Shown piece by piece: positions 26,016 to 35,200 of a stretch of DNA of 64,000 nucleotides (the first letter of the stretch is position 1; the number at the start of each line of letters is the position of its first letter). Under the pieces are notes generated by a model. It searched no databases, had not been told where the DNA came from, and saw nothing but the letters and a program-made list of their open reading frames with translations. The translations under genes and the position numbers were made by a program. Origin of the DNA: PFJX01 sp040757575 (lineage in GTDB: Bacteria; Pseudomonadota; Gammaproteobacteria; Burkholderiales; Thiobacillaceae); the NCBI GenBank assembly GCA_040757575.1, contig JBFLXA010000012.1:27773-91772 (forward strand), written 5' to 3'.

Positions 26016-26444
26016 TTACTTCACCAACGTGACGGGAATTTCAGAGAGATGCAGCACTTTCATTGCTACGGACCCCAGCAACAACCCCCCCAGGGCGGTG
26101 CGGCCGTGGCTGCCCATGATGATCTGGTCGCAGCCCAGGTCCTTGGCAAGGGCGGTGATACCGGGTGCCACCTCTCCCTGGATGATGTGTTCCGTGACGC
26201 ATAAGCCGGCTTCATGAAGCACGGTGCGGGCTGGTGAGAGGGAGGCTTCCCCCCAGTCCCGTTCCAGGGTTGCCAGTTCCTCCGGCTTCAGCAGGCGGCG
26301 CACCATCCAGTCGTCCCCCGGGGCCTGGACGTTGACCAGGTGGATATCCAGACCGGGCACCGAAGCGGCGATGCCGGCCACGTGGCGGGCAGCCCGCACG
26401 GACCCCTCTGAACCATCAACAGGTAGCAGGATTTTGCAGGGCAT
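26016..26444 (-). CDS. Universal stress protein UspA family
   Basis: This 142-residue protein has the UspA fold: N-terminal KILLPVDGSEGS and the ATP-binding loop GSHGRTALGGLLLGSVA. It sits between the ferritin-like gene and the transporter in the same direction. A role in stress response connected with the respiratory complex is inferred from position only. Confidence 0.9.
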   Translation of the reverse strand: MPCKILLPVDGSEGSVRAARHVAGIAASVPGLDIHLVNVQAPGDDWMVRRLLKPEELATLERDWGEASLSPARTVLHEAGLCVTEHIIQGEVAPGITALAKDLGCDQIIMGSHGRTALGGLLLGSVAMKVLHLSEIPVTLVK

Positions 26445-26468
26445 GGTGAGGCCTCTTATGCGGATGGG

Positions 26469-26969
26469 CTAGACGCCGCCGCTATGGACGGTTTCGTAAT
26501 ATATCTTTTCCAGTTCCAGCTTGTGTTTGGTTTCCTCGCTGGCCAGGTACTGGAACAGTTCCTGGATGGGGCCGGCCGGGGTGGTCCGGGCGAGTTCGCC
26601 ATAGTGGCTCATGGCCGCGTGCTCCCGCCCCATGGCATAGCGCAGCACCGTCTGGTCGTCCGGGTTGTCGCCCAGGTCCGGCAGGTGCAGGCAGTCGGAG
26701 AACTTGCTGTCGCTGGCCGGGCGCTGGATTTCCGCCTTCACCTGGTCGGCGATGTCCGTGCGTCGGGCCAGGGCGCCGAACAGGTCGTAGTGCCGCTGCT
26801 CCTCCTCGGCCAGCTCCTCCACCAGATAGCGGATGCGCTTGCTGACCTTGGGAATCAGGGCCGTGTAGAAATCCCGGGCGGTTTCCTCGAAATGGGTGGC
26901 GACCTCGAGGATCTCCTTCAGGCTGGTCTTGCCGCGCAGGCGTTCGATGCCATGGCTACCTTCTGTCAT
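26469..26969 (-). CDS. Ferritin-like/rubrerythrin-type diiron protein
   Basis: A 166-residue four-helix protein with di-iron type motifs EETARDFY (about 29), EEEQRHYDLF (about 56), REHAAMSHY (about 117) and EETKHKLELE. There is no rubredoxin-like Cys domain, so it is a short erythrin/ferritin-like form, possibly a peroxide or oxygen scavenger. Its ATG overlaps the stop of the upstream flavoprotein gene, so it is translationally coupled to the Mbx-like operon. Confidence 0.82.
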   Translation of the reverse strand: MTEGSHGIERLRGKTSLKEILEVATHFEETARDFYTALIPKVSKRIRYLVEELAEEEQRHYDLFGALARRTDIADQVKAEIQRPASDSKFSDCLHLPDLGDNPDDQTVLRYAMGREHAAMSHYGELARTTPAGPIQELFQYLASEETKHKLELEKIYYETVHSGGV

Positions 26970-28765
26970 GCGTTTGCCTCCTGTGGAACCAATACCGCGT
27001 GGATGCTGGCAGCGATGCGATGGCCGTCCGCCACCGCGTGCACCACATCCGGCCCGGCCACGCAGTCTCCGCCTGCCCAGAGCCAGGGCTCGGAGGTGCG
27101 GCCGTCGGCGTCGATCCGGATGCGGCCCCGGTTCCATTCCAGTCGTTCAGTCAGGGCGTCCCCCAGCAAGGACGTGTCGGCGAACTGGCCAATGGCCTCG
27201 ATCACCGTGTCGCAGGCATGGATGGTTTCGTCGCCATCGTCATAGCGGGGGGCAAAGCGCCTGTTCTCGTCGAAGATGGACAACACCTTCCAGGTCTTCA
27301 GCCCCACCAGTTTTCCCTGGGGGTCGATTACGCAGCCCTGGGGGCCGCAACGGTCCCGGATGACCACGCCTTCCTCCAGGGCCTCCTTGATCTCGTCCGG
27401 GTCCGCCAGGAAGTGTTCCTGGTCTTCCAGGGCGGTCACCACCACGTCCACCTGGCCGTACTGCACCTTCTGCATGCGGGCCAGGGAGCGGGCGATGTCC
27501 ATGGCCACGTTGCCACCGCCGATGACCACGGCGCAGTGGGGCAGCTCGAAGTCTTCGTTGGCGGTGATCCGGTGCAGCAGGTCCACGGCCCGGTAGACCT
27601 TCTCGTGCTCCGAGTTGGGGATGCGGGTCTGGCGGCCCTGTTGCAGGCCGATGGCCAGGACCACGGCGTCGTGGTCCTGGCGAAGCTGGTCCAGGGATAC
27701 ATCCACGCCGATGCGGCAGTTGTAGCGGATATCCACCCCCATGGAAACGATGACCGCCACGTCCTGGTCCAGGGCGCTGTAGGGCAGGCGGTATTCCGGG
27801 ATGCCGTAGCGGGTCATGCCGCCAGCGTGGGCGCTGGCCTCGAACACGGTGACGGCGTGGCCCAGGCGGGCCAGGTCGAAGGCGGCGGTGAGGCCCGCCG
27901 GGCCGGCGCCGATGATGGCCACCCGCTTGCCCGTGGCCGGGGCGGGGCCGCCGATGAGGTCCGGGATTCGGTCGAAGGGCACCTGGTCCACGATGTGCCG
28001 CTTCAGCCAGCGGATGGCGATGGGGTCCCCCTCGTGGCGGGCGGCACAGGCGTCCTCGCACTTGTGGGTGCAGACCCGGCCGCACACCTGGGAGAAGGGG
28101 TTGGTCTCGTAGAGCAGCTTCAGGCCCCGCTCATAGTCGCCGTCGCGAATCGCGGCGATGTACTGGGGCACCGCCATGTGGGTGGGGCAGGTGGCCACGC
28201 ACAGGCCACAGGCCACGCAACGGTCCGCCTCCAGGGCCGCCTGCTCCCGGGTGTAGCCGTGCACGATCTCCTTGAAGTTGTCGATGCGGTCCTGTGGATG
28301 CATCTCGCCCATGGGGATGCGGTACTGGCCCGTGAGGCGATGGTCTTCCGGGCGGCGGTAGCCCAGGGGCAGGGTGTTCCACTCCAGCTTGTCCACCCCG
28401 GGGGTGAAGCGGAAGGCGTCCGGGTCGCTTTCCACCCACTGGTAGGCGTTGGACATGGTGAGGGACTGGGTCATGCACACGTCCACGCACAGGGCGCACC
28501 AGCAGCAACGGCCGTAGTCGATGCGGGGCCGCAGGCCCGAGTCGCCGGACTTGGTCTCGATGCCCGCCACCGGCAGCATGTCGATGGCCCCGTTCTGGCA
28601 GATGGTCTCGCAGGTGCCGCAGCCGATGCACTTGGCGATGTCGTTCTGGTGGAAGCCCCGGTAGCGGGGGGCCGCCTGGCGGTTCAGGGGGTCTTCAATG
28701 CTGACCGGGTCCCGGAACAGGTGCTTCCAGGCGGTGAAGGGGGAGAGGAGGTCCTTGACGCTCAT
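26966..28765 (-). CDS. NuoI-like ferredoxin fused to NfnL/GltD-type NAD(P)H flavoprotein
   Basis: The 599 residues make two modules. Residues 46-97 hold two clusters of NuoI/MbxN style: C46-x2-C49-x2-C52-x3-C56 and C87-x2-C90-x2-C93-x3-C97. Residues 183-240 hold C183-x2-C186-x2-C189-x3-C193 and C228-x3-C232-x3-C236-x3-C240, as in NfnL/GltD. An FAD site (IIGAGPAGL, about 284-292) and an NAD(P)H site (VIGGGNVAMD) follow. It is encoded after the NuoD-like subunit, where an Mbx/Mbh operon has its ferredoxin-like subunit, and replaces NuoEFG. Inference: it is the electron-entry subunit, joining NAD(P)H and perhaps ferredoxin to the membrane complex. Confidence 0.88.
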   Translation of the reverse strand: MSVKDLLSPFTAWKHLFRDPVSIEDPLNRQAAPRYRGFHQNDIAKCIGCGTCETICQNGAIDMLPVAGIETKSGDSGLRPRIDYGRCCWCALCVDVCMTQSLTMSNAYQWVESDPDAFRFTPGVDKLEWNTLPLGYRRPEDHRLTGQYRIPMGEMHPQDRIDNFKEIVHGYTREQAALEADRCVACGLCVATCPTHMAVPQYIAAIRDGDYERGLKLLYETNPFSQVCGRVCTHKCEDACAARHEGDPIAIRWLKRHIVDQVPFDRIPDLIGGPAPATGKRVAIIGAGPAGLTAAFDLARLGHAVTVFEASAHAGGMTRYGIPEYRLPYSALDQDVAVIVSMGVDIRYNCRIGVDVSLDQLRQDHDAVVLAIGLQQGRQTRIPNSEHEKVYRAVDLLHRITANEDFELPHCAVVIGGGNVAMDIARSLARMQKVQYGQVDVVVTALEDQEHFLADPDEIKEALEEGVVIRDRCGPQGCVIDPQGKLVGLKTWKVLSIFDENRRFAPRYDDGDETIHACDTVIEAIGQFADTSLLGDALTERLEWNRGRIRIDADGRTSEPWLWAGGDCVAGPDVVHAVADGHRIAASIHAVLVPQEANA

Positions 28766-28767
28766 GG

Positions 28768-29943
28768 CTATCTCTCTATCTCCGGCGGATAGGTATGCAG
28801 GGACACCATCAGCGCAGCCACATCCGAGATGTTGAGCCCCACGATCATGCGTTCCAGCAGGGCCATGGCGTGGGTGTAGGAGGGCCCCCGCACGTTGACC
28901 CGTCTGGGGTAACCTGAGCCGTCCGTCACCAGGTAGTAGCCGTACTCCCCCCGGGAGCATTCGCCCCGCACGTAGGTCTCGCCCCGGGGGATCTTCCAGT
29001 GCAGCATGCTGGGCATGGGGGCCATGACCGGGCCGTCCTTGGGCATCCTGCTCAAAATCTGGCGGATCAGGTCCACGGACACCAGGATGTCCCGGCGGCG
29101 CACGTCGGCCCGGGTGTAGATGTCCGAGTCCTGGCCGATGACGGGTTCCCAGTCCAGTTGGTCGTAGACCAGGTAGGGGGCGTCCCGGCGCACGTCCTTC
29201 GCCACCCCTGCGGCCCGGGCGTTGGGGCCGGTGATGCCGTACTGGTCCAGCCAGGCGGGGTCGATGACCCCCAGGCCCACGGTGCGCCGTTTGAACACGG
29301 CGTTGCAGAACATCACGTCCCACACGTCCTTGAGGGTGCGCTCCACCTCCAGCAGGGTTTCCTCCATGCGGCCGGCGAAGCCGTCGGGCAACTGGTCCCG
29401 CACGCCGCCGGGCATGATGAACATGTGGTAGATGCGGGCGCCGGTCATCTCCTCGAAGCGGTCCAGCATCAGGTCCCGGGCATAGGTGGTCCACTGGCCG
29501 ATGACCCCCTGGCCGATGGCGCCGGCCTGGCCGCCCAGGTACATGAGATAGCTGTTGATGCGGCCCATCTCCAGGATCAGGGCGCGGATCCAGTTCGCCT
29601 TCTCGGGGACTTCCACCCCGGCCAGTTCCTCCACGGCGGCGGCATAGCAGTATTCGTTGAAGTCCGGTTCCGGCACGCAGATGCGGCAGACGATGGGAAA
29701 GCACTGGATGAAGGTGCGCCGCTCCATGAGCTTTTCGAAGCCCCGGTGCAGGTAGCCCACATGGGTCTTGCCCTCCACCACCTCGTCGCCGCAGACGGTG
29801 AGTTCCACCGACATGTTGCCGGTGATGCCCGGGTGGTTGGGGCCCTGCCAGAGCTTCAGGTATTTGCCCGAGGTGAGGTCGATGTCCAGGCTGCCGTCAG
29901 GCTTCATCGCCGGGTACTGGGAGCGGTCGGGGGTGTAGGTCAT
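28768..29943 (-). CDS. NuoD/MbxL-like large subunit with degenerate active site
   Basis: A 391-residue homologue of complex I NuoD and group 4 hydrogenase large subunits; VGYLHRGFEKLMERRTFIQ is typical. The L1 region reads CRIC (Cys86, Cys89) followed by VPEP instead of the hydrogenase RxCGIC, so only one Cys lies at a nickel-ligand position. The C-terminus SLHTYPPEIER lacks the second CxxC entirely. The Tyr that follows this segment in complex I NuoD is Val90. So neither a NiFe centre nor a normal quinone pocket is expected. ATG 29943 is chosen; ATG 29961 is possible. Confidence 0.88.
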   Translation of the reverse strand: MTYTPDRSQYPAMKPDGSLDIDLTSGKYLKLWQGPNHPGITGNMSVELTVCGDEVVEGKTHVGYLHRGFEKLMERRTFIQCFPIVCRICVPEPDFNEYCYAAAVEELAGVEVPEKANWIRALILEMGRINSYLMYLGGQAGAIGQGVIGQWTTYARDLMLDRFEEMTGARIYHMFIMPGGVRDQLPDGFAGRMEETLLEVERTLKDVWDVMFCNAVFKRRTVGLGVIDPAWLDQYGITGPNARAAGVAKDVRRDAPYLVYDQLDWEPVIGQDSDIYTRADVRRRDILVSVDLIRQILSRMPKDGPVMAPMPSMLHWKIPRGETYVRGECSRGEYGYYLVTDGSGYPRRVNVRGPSYTHAMALLERMIVGLNISDVAALMVSLHTYPPEIER

Positions 29944-29966
29944 GGGCGGCGCTCCGCGCAACGCTT

Positions 29967-30081
29967 CCCCTCCCCCCCGGGGGGAGGGGCCAGGGGAGAG
30001 GGAGAGTCGGTGGCATGGTGTGAGGACTGTCGTGGCGCAACCGTCTTGCCCTCTCCCCAGCCCTCCCCCAGAGGGGGAGGG
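29967..30081. repeat. Palindromic repeats within the Mbx-like operon
   Basis: Two hairpins, CCCCTCCCCCCCGGGGGGAGGGG and further right CTCCCCCAGAGGGGGAG, lie between the NuoC-like and NuoD-like genes. GGGGAGAGGGAGAG pairs with CCCTCTCCCC. It is the only sizeable gap (174 bases) inside this operon. Confidence 0.85.
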
Positions 30082-30117
30082 AGCGTGGTGCCGCGTCTGG
30101 TGATGGCTGGGTTCATG

Positions 30118-30660
30118 TCACGCTTTCCCGGGATAGAGCTGCTGCTTCATGTAGGTCTCCGGGTCCCGGGTCTCCCGGCCGGGCCGCTGGGCGTAGCTTT
30201 CCCGGGCGTACTTCAGGGTGTCGAAGTCGCGGCGGTAGGGGGGAATGTCGTTCCAGCCCTCCAGGATGAATTCCTCCTCCACCCGGGGGCTGCCTGGGAA
30301 GGCGATGCCGAACATCTCCCGCAGTTCCCGCTGGTAGGTGGCGGCCGTGGGCCACAGGTCGTGGATGCTCTCCATGGTGGTGTCGACCCGGGGCAGCAGC
30401 ACCCGCAGGCCGATGTCCTGGTTCGCCGTGCGATTGTTCAGCAGGTAGGTCAACTGGAACTGGCCGTCTTCAAGCCAGTCCACCGCCGTCAGCAGCACCA
30501 GATGTGTAAACCCCTCCAGGTCCCGCAGGTGCAGCAAGGCCTGGCGCAGGTATTCCGCCGGCAGGGTGACGAAGACCAGATTGGCGCGCTTCTCGGTCAT
30601 CTCGCCGAGCGGGAAAAGAGCCTTCAGGCGGTCGTGGAGGTCATGCATGCCGTTATTCAC
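30118..30660 (-). CDS. NuoC/MbxK-like 30-kDa subunit
   Basis: This 180-residue protein resembles the respiratory-chain 30-kDa subunit: HLVLLTAVDWLEDGQFQLTYLL, then ATYQRELREMFGIAFPG and EGWNDIPPYRRDF. It is a structural subunit that holds the NuoD-like and NuoB-like proteins together. The motif reads REMFGIAFPG, as in NuoC. It lies between the NuoB-like and NuoD-like genes. Confidence 0.88.
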   Translation of the reverse strand: MNNGMHDLHDRLKALFPLGEMTEKRANLVFVTLPAEYLRQALLHLRDLEGFTHLVLLTAVDWLEDGQFQLTYLLNNRTANQDIGLRVLLPRVDTTMESIHDLWPTAATYQRELREMFGIAFPGSPRVEEEFILEGWNDIPPYRRDFDTLKYARESYAQRPGRETRDPETYMKQQLYPGKA

Positions 30661-30670
30661 GTCGTCCTCG

Positions 30671-31336
30671 TCACCAGTTGTAATCCGGCATGTCCCAGTC
30701 GTGGATCACCTGCTTCTGGTTGGCCTTGTACCAGGCGAACTTCTCCGCGTACTGGTTGGCGCCTTCCGCCTTGCCGGCCCGGATCAGCTTCTTCAGGTCT
30801 TCGAAGCCCAGCAGCAGGGCCTCGGGGCGGGGCATGCAGCCGGTGATGTAGAGGTCCACGGGCATGTACTGGTCCAGGCACTTGATGGTGTTGTAGGAAT
30901 CCCAGTACATGCCGCCGTTGATGGTGCAGGAGCCCAGGCCCACCACGTACTTGGGGTTCTGCATCTGCTCGTAGGCGCGGATGGCCCGCTTCAGGGTCTT
31001 GGTGGACAGGTAGCCGGAGATGACCAATAAATTTGCCTGGCGGGCCGTGGGCCGCCACTGGATGCCGTAGCGGTAGGCGTCGAAGCGGGGGGTCATGAGG
31101 GGGCGCATCTCGATGGCGCCGCAGCCTGTACCGAAGCCCAATATCCACAGGGAATTGGCCCGGGCCCAGTTGAAGAAGTCCTCGACGATCTTCAGGTAGG
31201 CGCCGTGCTGCACCGTGGGGGGCGCGTCGCAGAAGTAGTCCTTGAGGGGCTCCACTTCGAATTCCACCCCGTCCGGCCCCTTCACCTTGCGGGGCATCAG
31301 CTCGGGTTTGATGAAATGCATCGGGTCGCGCTTCAT
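30671..31336 (-). CDS. NuoB/MbxJ-like small subunit with altered N2 ligands
   Basis: A 221-residue homologue of NuoB, the subunit that carries the cluster next to the active site. GCGAIEM (Cys72), LGSCTING (Cys137) and TGCMPRPE (Cys167) occupy three ligand positions. Complex I has a tandem Cys-Cys at the first position and hydrogenases CxxC; here the neighbour is Gly, so one of four ligands is missing. Extra Cys36 and Cys153 exist but are not at a known ligand position. Confidence 0.88.
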   Translation of the reverse strand: MKRDPMHFIKPELMPRKVKGPDGVEFEVEPLKDYFCDAPPTVQHGAYLKIVEDFFNWARANSLWILGFGTGCGAIEMRPLMTPRFDAYRYGIQWRPTARQANLLVISGYLSTKTLKRAIRAYEQMQNPKYVVGLGSCTINGGMYWDSYNTIKCLDQYMPVDLYITGCMPRPEALLLGFEDLKKLIRAGKAEGANQYAEKFAWYKANQKQVIHDWDMPDYNW

Positions 31337-31346
31337 TTTCTCGTCC

Positions 31347-32252
31347 TCACACCAAGACTATGGCCAATACGCCCAGGGGCAGGCCCCAGATCATGAACCA
31401 GCGGATGGACTGCTCCACCCGGAAGCGGGGAAACACCACACCCACGAACACCGACACCATGTAGATGCAGAACACCTTCAGGAAGAACACCGGCCAGCTG
31501 GCCGCGCCGCCGAAGAACAGGTTCATGTAGATGACGATCTTGGCAATCGGGAAGATGGCCCGGTTGGTCTGCATCAGGGCCAGGTAGGAGGAGTGGTACT
31601 CCGTGGGGGGGCCGATGGGGATTTCCTGGGGGGCGAGCACCACGTCGAAGGGGGGACGCATCATGGACCCCAGGAAGCCGATCATGGCCGCCGCCACTGC
31701 CACCGGGTTGGTGAACAGGGTCCAGTTTTCCACGCCTCCCTGCTGGGCGGCGACGATGTCCGTCACCGACAGGGTCTGGTATTGCAGGGCCACGGCGAAC
31801 ACTGCCAGGGCGAAGGGCAGTTCCGCCATGCTTACTTGCGACAGGCCCCGGGTGATGCCGATGGCAGAATGGGGATGGCCGGATTCCGCCGCCCCCAGGG
31901 CCATGCCCAGGGTGCCGAAGAAGACGAAGTACAGGGCCAGGATCAGGTCGCCGGCAAAGGACAGGTTGGAGAACATTTCCGAGCCGTAGATCGTCGGCAC
32001 GAACAGCAGCAGCCCCACGCCGCCGGTAAGGCGGAACACCGGTCCCAGGTAGAACATGGCGCCGTGGGTGATGGAGGTGCGCAGGCCGTAGTTCTTGATC
32101 AGGTCCGCGTAGTTCTGCCAGATGGGAATGCCGTGGCGCCGCCCCACCCGGGCGCCGATCTTCTGGATGAAGGCCCCCAGCAGCATGCCGTAGTTCACCA
32201 CGATGAACAGGGTCAGCAGGGCGTAGGGAATCTGGATCCACTGGAATTCCAT
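31347..32252 (-). CDS. NuoH/MbxM-like membrane subunit
   Basis: A 301-residue membrane protein of the NuoH/HyfC/MbxM family, about eight transmembrane helices. The signature loops IGITRGLSQVSMAELPFALAVF and EIPIGPPTEYHSSYLAL contain the family's Glu residues that connect the redox arm to ion translocation. It joins the hydrophilic NuoB/NuoD-like arm to the Mrp-like arm and is encoded between them. Confidence 0.9.
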   Translation of the reverse strand: MEFQWIQIPYALLTLFIVVNYGMLLGAFIQKIGARVGRRHGIPIWQNYADLIKNYGLRTSITHGAMFYLGPVFRLTGGVGLLLFVPTIYGSEMFSNLSFAGDLILALYFVFFGTLGMALGAAESGHPHSAIGITRGLSQVSMAELPFALAVFAVALQYQTLSVTDIVAAQQGGVENWTLFTNPVAVAAAMIGFLGSMMRPPFDVVLAPQEIPIGPPTEYHSSYLALMQTNRAIFPIAKIVIYMNLFFGGAASWPVFFLKVFCIYMVSVFVGVVFPRFRVEQSIRWFMIWGLPLGVLAIVLV

Positions 32253-32255
32253 GGT

Positions 32256-35200
32256 TTAGAACCCCACGAAGAAAACGATGACCACGAAGGCCAGGAAATG
32301 GAAGGCGTAGTGCTGGCCGTTGCCGTCGTAAAGACGCCGGCCCAGGTCGCCGGCGGTGTGCAGCAGGTCGGTGACGGTGCCCCAGAAGCGGGTGACGAAG
32401 GGCTGGGTGAGAAAGCCCATGGCCTTGCGGTAAGGGGCGTAGAAGTTCCAGGCGAAGTGGGTGGTCTCGGGCCGGTAGGGACGCTCGGCGGAGAAGACGA
32501 TGTTGAACTGCTTCACCATCTGGGCGCGGCGGTTCACGAACAGCAGCCAGGCGAACAGGGTGGCGAAGATGACGCCGACGATGATCATGATGGCTACCGG
32601 GTTCCAGTAGCCATACTGGCTGGTGATGAGCCCGCCCTCCCATTGCAGGGCGCCGGTGGGGAAGAAGGTGCTGATGTAGGCGTCCACCTGGCGCAGGGCC
32701 AGGCCGGGCACCACGGCGAACACCAGCAGCATCACCACGAACAGCATTTGCGGCACCACGATCCAGAAGGGGGCTTCCTTCACCCGGCGAAGTTCGTCCT
32801 TCAACTGGCCCAGAAAGATGGTGTGGATGAGGCGGAACAGGTACAGGAAGGCGATGGGCCCGGCCATGAACAGGATCACCATGGGCAGGCGGCTGTCGTG
32901 GTCCATGATGGCGTTGTAGAAGATCCAGCGGCCGCCAAAGCCGGACAGGGGCGGCACCCCGGACATGGCGATGATGCCGATCAATACGGCGATGAAGGAC
33001 AGGGGCATGAGCTTGATGAGGCCCCCCATGCGGTACATCTCCCGGGTGCCGGTACGCTTGGCCACGCCGCCCACCGCCAGGAAGAGCATGGACTTGTAGA
33101 TGAAATGGTTGATGACGAACAGCAGGGCCATGAGCCAGCCCAGGTGGTTCATCAACGCCAGACCGAACAGGGCATAGCCCATCTGGCCGATGGAGGAATA
33201 GGCCAGGAGGCGTTTCGCGTCCTCCTGGAAGATGGCGAGCAGGTTGCCCAGGAGGGCGGTCAAGGCCCCCACCCAGAGCAGGGCATGGGTCAGGTCCACG
33301 CCATACAGGGTCTGGGGGCCCAGGGTCATGAGCAGCACGAACAGGCCGAACAGCCCGGCCTTCAGCAGGATGCCGGACACCAGGGGCGATACGTCGGTCT
33401 CCGCCTCGGCGTGGGCGCCGGGCAGCCAGATGTGCAGGCCGATGGCGGCGGTCTTGGTCATGAATCCCAGGGCGAGGAGCAGGAACACCCAGGGGGCGAT
33501 GGGCTCCACCAGGTCCACCAGGTCCACCAGATACAGGTTGGGCACCCCGGCACCGGCCGCCGCCAGGGCAAACCCCGCCAGGATGAGGAAGGCCCCGCCC
33601 AGGGAGAACACCATGTAGGACAGGGCGTGGGGTTCGGATTCCTTGCCCCGCAGGATGAGGAAGTAGGACCCCAGGGTGAGCAGTTCCCAGGCGGCGAAGA
33701 AATGGAAGGCGTCCTGGGCCTGCACCAGCATCACCAGGCCGGCGAACATGAGCAGGGTGGCGGGGTAGAAGCCGATGCGCCGGCCGTGGGCGTGGTAGCT
33801 GGCCAGCAGGGTGATGGCCCCGCCCAGGGTGAAGATCAGGGCGAAGATCAGCCGCAGGGGGTCGTAGTCGTCCCAGGTCAGCAAGAAGAAGCCCACCAGG
33901 CCGCCAATGGCCAGGGTGTTCTTCACCCAGGCGGGCAGCCAGTCCAGCAGCAGGAAACCCAGGGCAAAGAGCAGGGGCAGGGCCAGCAGCAGGTTGCTCC
34001 GGCCGAACAGGCCGGCCGACAGGTCGCCCCACAGCCAGGCCAGGGCCCAGGCCGCGGCCAGGGCAGCGAGGACGGGGAGGGCCTTGTGGGCCGGGCAGGT
34101 CGGCGATGTTGCCGGGGCCTCCCGCTTCAGGGCATAGCCGAACCAGCGGAACAGGTAGCCCGCCTCGATGAGGGCCCCCAGCAGCACCAGGGCCAGGAGG
34201 GCCAGGCGGCCTTCCCGGGCCAGCACCTGGGCCAGTTCCCACTTGGCGTAGAAGCCGGGGAAGGGGGGCAGGCCGGCCAGCAGGGCAATGAAACAGGCGA
34301 AGGCGAACAGGAGCAGGGGACGCTTGGCCAGGGCGGCCCAGTCCGTGAGCTGCCGGCCCGCCACCAGGCCGGATAGCCAGAACAGGCCGGCCTTGGCCAC
34401 GGCGTGGGAGACCAGGATGCCGAAGGCGATGAAGGGGGTGGCTTCCCCCAGGATGTCCCGCTGGCCCAGCACCGCCAGCACCAGGCCGGTCTGGGCGATG
34501 GAGGAATAACCCAGCAGGCGCCGGTCATTCTTCTGGGGCAGGGCCAGGATGTTGGCCGCCACGAAGGTGGTGATGCCGATGCCCGTGGCCAGGGGCAGCC
34601 AGGCGCTGCCGCCCACCAGCAGCAGCTTGTCCACGGCGTACAGGGCGGCGGCACCGGTGGCGGCAGAGAACAGGGCCGAGAAGCCGGGATGGGCGGATTC
34701 GTAGATATCCAGGGCCCAGCCGTTGGCGGGGAAGGGCTTCAACTCCGCCACCAGGGCCAGGAAGATGAAGAAGAAGGCCAGGCTGCCCCCCTGGGTCAGG
34801 CCCAGGTTGGCCGCGGCCATGCCGTCGATGTTGAGGGTGCCGGTGGCGTGGTAGGCGAAGATGATGCCCACCAGCAGCAGCACGGAAATGAACTGGGACA
34901 CCAGCAGATACTTGAAGCCGGCCCCCAGGGCCCGCTCGTCCCGGGACAACAGCACCAGGCCGGCGGTGGAGATGACCGCCAGCTCGAAGAACACGAACAG
35001 GTTGAACAGGTCCCGGGTGAGGAGGATGCCGCCCAGGGCCATGACCGCCACCAGCAGCACCGCCATGGCCCGGCGACCCTGGCCCAGAAGGGCGTCCTTC
35101 AGGTGCAGGGCGGTGAACAGGCCGGTCAGGTTCACCAGCAGGGCCAGGGCGGCTTCCTCCAGGCCGAACCGCAGGTTGATGGCGAAGGGGGGCGGCGTGC

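Noticed and set aside
28768..31336. Functional [NiFe] hydrogenase of group 4
   Set aside because: The large subunit lacks the C-terminal CxxC and has an altered N-terminal motif, and no maturation genes are visible.
31242..34376. A 1044-codon open frame on the plus strand across the Mbx-like genes
   Set aside because: Its translation is a Gln/Gly/His-rich string typical of antisense high-GC DNA, while the minus-strand proteins match known families.
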